A stretch of 64,000 nt of DNA from Ardenticatenaceae bacterium (GTDB lineage Bacteria > Chloroflexota > Anaerolineae > Promineifilales > Promineifilaceae): assembly GCA_020634565.1 (NCBI GenBank), contig JACKBN010000009.1:62001-126000 (forward strand), written 5' to 3'. The notes beneath the pieces were generated by a model. It saw nothing but the letters and a program-made list of their open reading frames with translations, was not told where the DNA came from and did not search any database. Of the stretch, positions 26,359-33,327 are shown in pieces. Made by a program: the position numbers and the translations under genes. How positions within the stretch are numbered: position 1 is the first letter of the stretch; every line of letters begins with the position of its first letter.

Positions 26359-27186
26359 ATGATCGACGCAAAAAATTCTCCCCCCGCTTTGCTGCTCCGG
26401 CTCCTTCTCATTGGTGGAGGGCTGGTGGTTTTGGCTTTCTACCTGGGCTATGTTTTGCTCAACCAGAATGCCGTGGCTCCAGACCAGGCGGAAGCCACCA
26501 CGGTGGCCCTCATCGCCACCGAGCTGGCTACGTTGCAGCCCACGCCGTTACCGCCCACGCGCTTTGCCACGGTCACCCCGTCGCCCGTGCCGCGCCCAAG
26601 TTCCTGCGCCATGCTAAAGCAGCAGCAGCCCACGGCCGAAGATGGTCAATACACCATTTACCTGCACGGGAGAACGGCCGTATCCCTCTATTGTCACAAT
26701 ATGGCCACCACGCCACAGGAGTTTCTTACCCTGCCAGCCACGGCCAACGGCGGCAACTACAGCCTCATCAGCTACCCGGAAGGCGCGATTGTGACGCAGT
26801 ATGAAAAGGTGCGCCTTAATCCCAGCTCGCTCATTGTGGACCCCACCGATATGACTTTTGCCCTGCTAGCCGAAAGTCTGGCTGGATACACGGCACTCTT
26901 TGGAGAACAGTTGGCTGATTATCCGGTCACCAGTTCCGACTTTGCCCAGGCGACGGGCTGCAACCGCAACCAGGAGGGGGCACCGCTAGGGCGGGCCAAC
27001 ATCGATCTGACCGGTACGCCGTTTGTCGTAAGTCAGGAAATCACCTTTAGTAGTTTTGGCGGCGAGGTGCAAGAACTCATCAGCGATGTGAGTGTGGATG
27101 GGAAACTGGTGAATCTGGCCGTGAACGGCCGTTGCGGTGTCATCCAGCCCAACAACCCCATCCAGCTTGTGTACCAACAACCATAA
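26359..27186 (+). CDS. GON-domain-like membrane-anchored protein
   Basis: This protein of about 275 aa has an N-terminal membrane helix (about 10-32), a Thr/Pro-rich stalk (about 55-75) and an extracytoplasmic domain. That domain carries the pattern of the GON domain first described at the C terminus of ADAMTS-20: a Cys, then DGQYTIYLHGRTAVSLYCHNM, then PQEFLTLPATANGGNYS and a C-terminal Cys pair. I judge the match by eye. The ATG at 26359 and a TTG at 26353 both lack a good ribosome site. It follows the subtilase terminator, so it may have its own promoter, but the clustering with a secreted protease echoes the ADAMTS pairing of protease and GON. Confidence 0.65.
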   Translation: MIDAKNSPPALLLRLLLIGGGLVVLAFYLGYVLLNQNAVAPDQAEATTVALIATELATLQPTPLPPTRFATVTPSPVPRPSSCAMLKQQQPTAEDGQYTIYLHGRTAVSLYCHNMATTPQEFLTLPATANGGNYSLISYPEGAIVTQYEKVRLNPSSLIVDPTDMTFALLAESLAGYTALFGEQLADYPVTSSDFAQATGCNRNQEGAPLGRANIDLTGTPFVVSQEITFSSFGGEVQELISDVSVDGKLVNLAVNGRCGVIQPNNPIQLVYQQP

Positions 27187-27210
27187 CCTTATACTCTCGT
27201 TAAGAAATAG

Positions 27211-27280
27211 AGCACGGAAAAACGCAGATTCGCACTCATCAGAACAAAAAGTCCGTGTGAATCCGTGAAAATCAGTGTCC
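27211..27280. repeat. CACGGA/TCCGTG intergenic hairpin
   Basis: GCACGGAAAAACGCAGATTC is followed by the imperfect complement GAATCCGTGAAAATCAGTGT. It is related in phrasing to 17887-17955. A fragment with TCTGCGCACTCTGTGG lies at 27520-27536. Confidence 0.5.
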
Positions 27281-27303
27281 AGTCTAAATTATGGAGATGA
27301 AAG

Positions 27304-27519
27304 ATGTGTCGCAGCATTAAGCAGTTACGCAATGAAGAAATCCCCGCCACCCCAGACGAAATTGCGGCCGCAGCCCGGCAGTTTGTGCGTAAGGTTTCTG
27401 GCTACCGAAAACCCTCACGCGCCAACGAAGCCGCCTTTGAACAAGCCATCAGCGAAATCAGCGCCGCCACCGAAAAACTGCTCCACAACCTGGTAACGTC
27501 CAGTCAGAAATCCGCCTGA
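27304..27519 (+). CDS. DUF2277 protein
   Basis: This is a 71-aa protein opening with MCRSIKQLRNEE and carrying FVRKVSGYRKPSRANE, the hallmark of DUF2277. The family is small, cytoplasmic and of unknown function. GGAGATGAAAG lies just before the ATG. The PEP/pyruvate-binding gene follows 41 nt later. Confidence 0.9.
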   Translation: MCRSIKQLRNEEIPATPDEIAAAARQFVRKVSGYRKPSRANEAAFEQAISEISAATEKLLHNLVTSSQKSA

Positions 27520-27560
27520 ATCTGCGCACTCTGTGGACACACCAAAGGAGTTCAACAGCC

Positions 27561-29219
27561 ATGCCCACTGGCCCACTCAGAACAACCACTCCCACTATCG
27601 ACGTTTACATCAAGCTGGCCCAATTCCCTATTTTGTGCGACCGGATTCGCCTGCGCATGCGCGAAGAGCTTTTCCGGCGTGGCATCGTAGACAAAAACGA
27701 GTTTGAACAGGAAGTAAAAGATTTAGCCATCGAATCGCAACGGCGGGAAGGGCTCAATAATCCTACCGTGCAGGAAGATGAAGCCACCTGGCAGCGTCGC
27801 CTGGAAACGATACGCGATCTGCACACCGACAACTATTTTGCCCACAATTTGGGCAGCACCCTGCTAGAACAGCTCATCAATGAGGTGCTGAACAACCAGG
27901 ACAAAACCGCAAAACCGGTCGAGCTCAACTTTAATCCCGAGATTGCGCCCTGGGCCATGTTGTTTGAGCAAGGTGAAATTTACGACGCCTTGCCCCCGCC
28001 CGAGTTGGAAAGGGTCAAACACCATCTGGAAGAGATTAAGGTGGTGCTGATTAAGCGGCTGCTCAGTGACCAGCTGCCTTTTATCCGCGTGGCCAAGCAC
28101 GTGTTTAGCATTAAGGATTTAAACTGGATTTACGAGCGGCTGATTGGCAGCGGCAAAATTGGCGGCAAAGCGGGCGGCATGCTGCTGGCCTGGCACATTT
28201 TGGAGCGCGCCGATCACGATTTTGGCCCCGACCTCAGCCACCACGTCACTATCCCCGACACCTATTTTGTGGGCTCAGAGATCATTTACGAATTTTTGTT
28301 GCAAAACAAGATGGAGCGGTTTGTTAACCAGAAATATCTCTCGCTGGAGGAAATGCGGGCGCAGTATCCGGAAATTGTGCAACGATGCCTCTCGGGCAAG
28401 ATTCCCAATTACATTGTGGAGCAGCTGCGCGATGTGTTGAATCGGCTGAACGGCCGTCCCTTCGTCGTTCGCTCATCCAGCCTGCTAGAAGACCATCTGG
28501 ATTATGCTTTTGCTGGCAAGTACACCTCCATCTTTTGCCCCAACCAGGGCACGCCCGAGGCAAATTTTGAAGCGCTACTGGACGGTGTACGGCGCGTGTA
28601 CGCCAGCATCTTCAACCCGGACGCGATGGTTGAGCGGCAGGAACATGGCCTGATCGATTATGATGAGCGCATGGCCGTCATGATTCAACCGCTGATTGGG
28701 CACCGCTACGGCCGTTATTTTCTCCCCACCATCGTCGGCGCCGGACTTAGCCACAATCCCTGGTTCGAGGCCCACGACAGTCGCTCCAAGGATGGCTGCC
28801 TGCGGCTCACGCTGGGCCTGGATCAACGCATCCAACGCCCCGTGGAAGATGGCACCGCCTGCATCATTTCGCTCAACGCGCCAGATTATCTGCACGACAG
28901 CAAAAAGCTCATTCAGGAAAAAGTGCGCGTGGTGGATCTAGAAGAAAACTGTTTCAAAACGCTGCCCATCAGCGATATTTTGCGCGATGATTATCCGTAC
29001 GGCCGTTTCCTGCTCGACCCCGCCACCGGACACCTCAGCTACGACTTTCTCATTAACGACGAGCGATTCATCCGGCTGATGCGCACCTCACTGAGCCGCC
29101 TGGAAAAAACGTACGGCGTACCCGTCCAGTTTGAGTTTGCCGTTGAACTCATCGACACGCCGCGCGGGGCTGATTACAAGCTGTACATTCTGCAATGCCA
29201 CACCGACACCACCAATTAA
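27561..29219 (+). CDS. PEP/pyruvate-binding (PPDK_N) ATP-grasp protein
   Basis: This 552-aa protein has an N-terminal helical region (about 1-190) followed by the ATP-grasp part of pyruvate phosphate dikinase/PEP synthase: GKIGGKAGGMLLAWHIL, then RPFVVRSSSLLEDHLDYAFAGKY, then the PEP-family phrase near RYGRYFLPT. The central phosphohistidine domain and the C-terminal TIM barrel of complete dikinases are absent, so it cannot run the full reaction alone. It may be a phosphotransfer or regulatory enzyme. AAAGGAG lies about 10 nt upstream of the ATG. Confidence 0.85.
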   Translation: MPTGPLRTTTPTIDVYIKLAQFPILCDRIRLRMREELFRRGIVDKNEFEQEVKDLAIESQRREGLNNPTVQEDEATWQRRLETIRDLHTDNYFAHNLGSTLLEQLINEVLNNQDKTAKPVELNFNPEIAPWAMLFEQGEIYDALPPPELERVKHHLEEIKVVLIKRLLSDQLPFIRVAKHVFSIKDLNWIYERLIGSGKIGGKAGGMLLAWHILERADHDFGPDLSHHVTIPDTYFVGSEIIYEFLLQNKMERFVNQKYLSLEEMRAQYPEIVQRCLSGKIPNYIVEQLRDVLNRLNGRPFVVRSSSLLEDHLDYAFAGKYTSIFCPNQGTPEANFEALLDGVRRVYASIFNPDAMVERQEHGLIDYDERMAVMIQPLIGHRYGRYFLPTIVGAGLSHNPWFEAHDSRSKDGCLRLTLGLDQRIQRPVEDGTACIISLNAPDYLHDSKKLIQEKVRVVDLEENCFKTLPISDILRDDYPYGRFLLDPATGHLSYDFLINDERFIRLMRTSLSRLEKTYGVPVQFEFAVELIDTPRGADYKLYILQCHTDTTN

Positions 29220-29321
29220 TAGACTGGGCAGATGGCCAGGCGCGCATCCTGTCCCTTTGGCCGATGTGCCCGCTGGCAATCCCTGCTTAAATAACAGCAA
29301 GCCTATCTTCCCAAAGGATTG

Positions 29322-29358
29322 ACAGCCTCAGCCAACTGTTTGTGTTGGCTGAGGCTGT
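29322..29358 (+). terminator. Perfect 15-bp stem-loop terminator
   Basis: ACAGCCTCAGCCAAC (29322-29336) and its exact complement (29344-29358) enclose 7 nt and are followed by TGCTTTT. It lies about 100 nt after the PEP-binding gene and 24 nt before the next ATG. Confidence 0.85.
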
Positions 29359-29382
29359 TGCTTTTCAGCACAGGAAACAGTC

Positions 29383-30348
29383 ATGGAACTATTTTTGGCA
29401 ACGCAAAACGGCGTCTGGCTGGCACACAATCGGGCCGGACAGTGGCAAACAGAAGCACGGGGGCTAGACGGCCGTACCGTCACCAGCATCATCGCTCGCG
29501 AAGGTGTGATTTTGGCGGGCACCACCGCAGGCATCTTCCGCTCCGACGATTTGGGGGCGACCTGGTACGACCAGAGCCACGGCCTGACGGAAAAACACGT
29601 GCGCTGGCTGGCGTACCATCCCGACATCTCCGATTTGGAGTTTGCCGGAACGGAACCCGCCGCCCTCTTTGTCTCCCGCGACGGCGGTGAAAATTGGGGA
29701 GAGCGGCCCGAAGTGGCCGAGCTGCGTGACCAGTTTGGCTGGTGGCTGCCCTACTCGCCCGAAGCAGGCTGCGTGCGCGGCTTTGCCTTCCACGGGCAGC
29801 ACGCTTTTGCCGCCGTGGAAGTGGGTGGCCTGCTCTGCTCCGACGACGGCGGTGACTCCTGGCAATTGGCCGACGGCAGTAACGGCCGTCCCGAATTTGG
29901 CACCCCCGCCGCTGGTCTCATCCACCCAGATGTGCATTCGATTGTGGTGCATCCCAGCAGCCACAACTTGCTCTACGCGCCGACGGGTGGCGGTTTTTAC
30001 CATTCCAGCAACGGGGGCGGGCGCTGGCAGCCGCTGTACGCCAACTGCTACGTGCGGGCGGTTTGGGTAAACCCGACCAACAGTCAGGAGATGGTGTTGG
30101 GTGTGGCGGAGAATGCAGGAGGGCGGAACGGCCGTATCGCACACACCACCGACGGCGGGCAAACCTGGCAGCCGCTCACGCAACCTCAGCCGCGCAACAT
30201 GGTCGAGCGCTTTGTCCACGCTGATGACCAGCTCTTTGCCGTCATGTCCAACGGTGCCCTGTGGCACGCCCCCCAACCCAGCCAAACCTGGAGCGAAATT
30301 CTACCCTCGGCCACCCAAATCGAAGCCGCCTGCCAAATGGGTGACTAA
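29383..30348 (+). CDS. Asp-box (BNR/sialidase-type) beta-propeller protein
   Basis: This 321-aa protein has recurring Asp-box motifs SxDGGxxW: RDGGENWGE, SDDGGDSWQL, SSNGGGRWQP and TTDGGQTWQP, one per propeller blade. No sialidase catalytic Arg triad or Tyr/Glu pair is obvious, so a glycosidase role is not claimed. There is no signal peptide. Proteins of this form are often annotated as exo-alpha-sialidase or photosystem assembly factor-like by repeat similarity only. Confidence 0.85.
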   Translation: MELFLATQNGVWLAHNRAGQWQTEARGLDGRTVTSIIAREGVILAGTTAGIFRSDDLGATWYDQSHGLTEKHVRWLAYHPDISDLEFAGTEPAALFVSRDGGENWGERPEVAELRDQFGWWLPYSPEAGCVRGFAFHGQHAFAAVEVGGLLCSDDGGDSWQLADGSNGRPEFGTPAAGLIHPDVHSIVVHPSSHNLLYAPTGGGFYHSSNGGGRWQPLYANCYVRAVWVNPTNSQEMVLGVAENAGGRNGRIAHTTDGGQTWQPLTQPQPRNMVERFVHADDQLFAVMSNGALWHAPQPSQTWSEILPSATQIEAACQMGD

Positions 30349-30350
30349 AC

Positions 30351-30468
30351 TTGTCATGCTGAGTGCAACAAAGCATCCCAGCCAAGCGGCAATTGCCAGA
30401 ATCTTTGCTGGGCAAGCTCGTTGGCAACTGTAACCTTGTGGGATTCTTCCCTTCGGTCAGAATGGCAA
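30351..30468. repeat. Imperfect inverted repeat of the TGTCATGCTGAG class
   Basis: TTGTCATGCTGAG near 30351 and CTTCGGTCAGAATGGCAA near 30468 are imperfectly inverted, with a CCCAGC/GCTGGG pairing inside. It fills the space between two convergent genes. Phrases like this are dispersed in many bacterial genomes. Confidence 0.5.
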
Positions 30469-30496
30469 TTTCGAGATTTGCTGCGCGAAATATTTT

Positions 30497-31516
30497 TTAG
30501 GGTGATTGCCACAAATTTGATGGTGTAAGTAGACATTCGGTTGAATTTGGGTCGAGCAAATTTGTGTACAAAGCTTTTTCATCCCAGTTGCTGACCTGGC
30601 TAATAGGTCGATCACCTTGTAACCTTATGGCAGAAGAAGCGAGGTTTACACGTTCGGTAAAATTTTTTGTTCCGTCAGGATCCCAGATGTCTGGATTCCA
30701 CAATAAAAGAATTTTTCCACCATCTCCACCAAAGCAGACTTCCACATTTTCTTCGACATTCCCTGCTCCCTCTCTGTAAACAGAAAGGATACCTTGCTCT
30801 GGAAAATAAAAATGAAAACTGGCTGGAAGAATCCCTTCAAAAGGTTCAGGAATCGTCCACAACCAAACCTCTGCTGGTTGCCCAAACTTCTCCATTAAGG
30901 TGAGAGGGTTCAAATTGGTGTAAAATTGGGCTTCAATCTCCGCTTCTATCAGAATGCCATTTGATATTATAAACACATGCCTGGTTTGAACACCGTCTTC
31001 TATCTCTGCATCTACAAATAAGACCGTCACAATAGTAAGGCCTTCTGGATATTCCTGAATAGTAATAAACGGGTCAAATTGTGAATAAAGCTGAATAACT
31101 TCGTTTATTGTGCTGCTCCCCATTTCTAAACCCCACCAGCAAGGTAGCTGGCAGCCATTATTTGTTGTCATCAACTCATCATATTTTTCGCCGCGCTGGT
31201 CTGGTGGAATCGTTGGCAGCGGCGGCAAAGTTGGGAGAGGCGTAGCAGTTTCTGTCGGCAGAATAGTTACCGTTGGCATGAGAGTTGCAGTATGTGTCGG
31301 CTCTGGTGTCGCTGTTAAGGTTGCGGTCGGCGTTGAGGAAGGTATTGGGGTGCTCGTTTCTGGAATCGTTGTGGGAACATCCACCACGCTATCCAAATCT
31401 GAGCTGCTCACGGTTGCGGTTGCAATTACTTCATCGACTTGTTGGGTGCGGCCACAACTTATGAGCGCTGCAAGCAAAACGGCCGTCAATACGACCCCCA
31501 ATTTTGTTCTATTCAT
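30497..31516 (-). CDS. Thr/Pro-stalk lipoprotein, function unknown
   Basis: This 339-aa protein has a lipoprotein signal peptide with lipobox LISC (Cys about residue 21), a Thr/Pro-rich stalk (about 45-105) and a C-terminal globular domain with a conserved-looking CQLPCWWGL near residue 120. I do not recognise the domain. The ATG at 31516 is preferred to upstream in-frame codons because the signal peptide starts there and GGGGTGG precedes it. It probably sits on the outer face of the membrane. The gene follows capA on the same strand, 41 nt after it. Confidence 0.72.
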   Translation of the reverse strand: MNRTKLGVVLTAVLLAALISCGRTQQVDEVIATATVSSSDLDSVVDVPTTIPETSTPIPSSTPTATLTATPEPTHTATLMPTVTILPTETATPLPTLPPLPTIPPDQRGEKYDELMTTNNGCQLPCWWGLEMGSSTINEVIQLYSQFDPFITIQEYPEGLTIVTVLFVDAEIEDGVQTRHVFIISNGILIEAEIEAQFYTNLNPLTLMEKFGQPAEVWLWTIPEPFEGILPASFHFYFPEQGILSVYREGAGNVEENVEVCFGGDGGKILLLWNPDIWDPDGTKNFTERVNLASSAIRLQGDRPISQVSNWDEKALYTNLLDPNSTECLLTPSNLWQSP

Positions 31517-31557
31517 CGTTCCACCCCTTGTTTCAAAGTTTTCCACCTTAAATTTTC

Positions 31558-33327
31558 TTACCAATCGCTGGCCTGGAAAACGGCCGTTAACACCGCCTCC
31601 CGCTCCGCACTTGTCATTTCTCGCGGGCAGCAGTAATTTTCAATCAGTCCCGTCCACAGCTCGACACTGAGCAAACGGCCGTTATAAAACACATACGTAT
31701 CCACAAACGTCTGGCGCGTGCCCAGCATGTCCATCTGGTCGAAGAACAGGTTACCCAGCCCGTAATGGATAAATTTGCCATCCACAAAGGCAAACCCCTG
31801 CGCATGATGCCCCTGACTGCCGGAAACGGCCGTGGCCCCCGCCGTTACCAACTCCGCAAAATCCACTTGCTGCTGTGGCGTTGCCGCATAATGGTAAAAC
31901 TCGTGGTATTGCAGCGTGGCAATCACCAGATAACCATCGGCGGCCAGCTGGCTAATTTGCGCCGCAAGGCTGGCATCGCAGGGACGCGACCCCGGCTTGC
32001 TTTCCCCCGCCCAAGCGTACGCAGGCCCGACGGGATTGCAGCCCACAAAGGCGATTCGGTTGCCGTTGTGCTCAAACAGGGCCGGCTGCTGCGCTGCCAC
32101 GGCATCTGCCCCACCGCCAAACACCGCCATGCCCGCCTCCGCATACAAATCGAGCGAGTGCAGCAGCGCGTCCGTGCCCCAATCGTTGATGTGATTGCCC
32201 GTCAGCTCCACCACGTCGATGCCCAAGAAGGTGAGCAGCTCAAAGTAACTGTCGCGGGAGCAGAACGTCGTGCCGCCGATGGGGTCTGGGTAGGGGCAGT
32301 CGGGCGTAAACGAGACTTCATTGCTCACATGAGCGATGTCCGCACTTTGCAACACTGGCCCCACCGCCTGCCCTGGCGTGAGGATGCCGCCGATTTCCAT
32401 CTGGAACGCCGTGGCGCGCGTCAGCGCCGTGACGCCGCTCAGCGCCACGCGGGTGAGCTTGCTGGCGTCCCAATTGGTTGTAGGTCCATCCCAAGCGGCC
32501 AGGAATTGGGTTACGGCCGTTTCCTCCCCCACCACATTCACTTTCACCGTCAACGGGTAGGTCGCCGGGTCAAATTCGGCCGTCAGCGGGGACGCGCCAT
32601 CCAGCCGCAGCAGTTTCAGGTCGGGTTGCAGTTCGTCAAAGGGGAGGATGAGTAGAGACGGCCCCTTCGGCTGGCCCAACTCCGTTGTGCCGCTCAGGGC
32701 AAGCTGTTCCGCCCAGGCCAATGCGCTCAATTCAACCACATCCCCCGAAAAAGTGATGCTGGGGTTTGGCTGGCCCAGCACAGCCACCACATTCGTCGCA
32801 AAAACTGCCCCGCCCTGCTGCCAGCGCGTTTGCACCTCCGTCAGCGAAATCTCATCTTGCACGGTAGCAAACGGCGCAGCCACCACGTATACCCAATCCG
32901 CCAGATGGCTGCCATCGGCCAGCGTCAGCTGCACGTCAGCGGGTGAATCTTCCACCCAGGCGAAGGCGGGATTTTGCTCAGCCAGCGTCTGCGCCACACG
33001 CACCAACGCTTGCGGCACGTCGGGGTCAGCACTAAGGGTTATGGCGGGAGAAAAAGCCTGTCCTGAGCTTGCCGAAGGAGCCGTTGCTACCGCAGTTTCC
33101 GTAGGCTGGGAAACCGCCGCACCCGGCGTCGGTGGCAAATCGCCCTCAGGCGATGGCAGCAGCAGCGGCGTGGGTGGTGGTGAGGGCAAACTAATGGTGG
33201 GAACGGCCGTTGGCAGCGCCATTTCCGCCGAATTTCCACAGGCCGTTAGCCAGAACAGGGCAAAAAGATATAATCCTGTTACGAAACGTTGTCCGATAGT
33301 CCAAACCCTTACACGAAAAATCATCAT
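31558..33327 (-). CDS. CapA-family (PGA_cap) lipoprotein
   Basis: This protein of about 589 aa starts with a lipoprotein signal ending in LTAC, then a Pro/Thr-rich stalk. A periplasmic-binding-like middle (about 80-300) is followed by a CapA-type metallophosphatase domain: ADIAHVSNEVSF, then VVELTGNHINDWG, then FVGCNPVGPA, ATLQYHEFYHY and GSQGHHAQGFAF. CapA-like proteins act in poly-gamma-glutamate or cell-wall polymer handling. The start codons at 33327/33324 abut the divergent ppk ATG at 33328. A short dispersed repeat (33057-33078) is inserted in frame near the stalk. Confidence 0.85.
   Translation of the reverse strand: MMIFRVRVWTIGQRFVTGLYLFALFWLTACGNSAEMALPTAVPTISLPSPPPTPLLLPSPEGDLPPTPGAAVSQPTETAVATAPSASSGQAFSPAITLSADPDVPQALVRVAQTLAEQNPAFAWVEDSPADVQLTLADGSHLADWVYVVAAPFATVQDEISLTEVQTRWQQGGAVFATNVVAVLGQPNPSITFSGDVVELSALAWAEQLALSGTTELGQPKGPSLLILPFDELQPDLKLLRLDGASPLTAEFDPATYPLTVKVNVVGEETAVTQFLAAWDGPTTNWDASKLTRVALSGVTALTRATAFQMEIGGILTPGQAVGPVLQSADIAHVSNEVSFTPDCPYPDPIGGTTFCSRDSYFELLTFLGIDVVELTGNHINDWGTDALLHSLDLYAEAGMAVFGGGADAVAAQQPALFEHNGNRIAFVGCNPVGPAYAWAGESKPGSRPCDASLAAQISQLAADGYLVIATLQYHEFYHYAATPQQQVDFAELVTAGATAVSGSQGHHAQGFAFVDGKFIHYGLGNLFFDQMDMLGTRQTFVDTYVFYNGRLLSVELWTGLIENYCCPREMTSAEREAVLTAVFQASDW
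33057..33078. repeat. Dispersed CCTGTCCTGAGC-CGAAGG unit inside capA
   Basis: The 22-nt unit opens with CCTGTCCTGAGC and closes with CGAAGG, a phrase dispersed in many bacterial genomes. It is in frame and encodes Ser-Ala-Ser-Ser-Gly-Gln-Ala in the stalk of the CapA-like protein. Confidence 0.55.
33243..33274 (+). promoter_or_regulatory. Candidate ppk promoter inside the capA signal-peptide region
   Basis: A perfect TATAAT lies at 33269-33274, giving a leader of about 47 nt before the ppk ATG. The -35 region is poor (TTAGCC at 33246-33251, 17-bp spacing). It lies within the divergent capA coding sequence. Confidence 0.45.
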
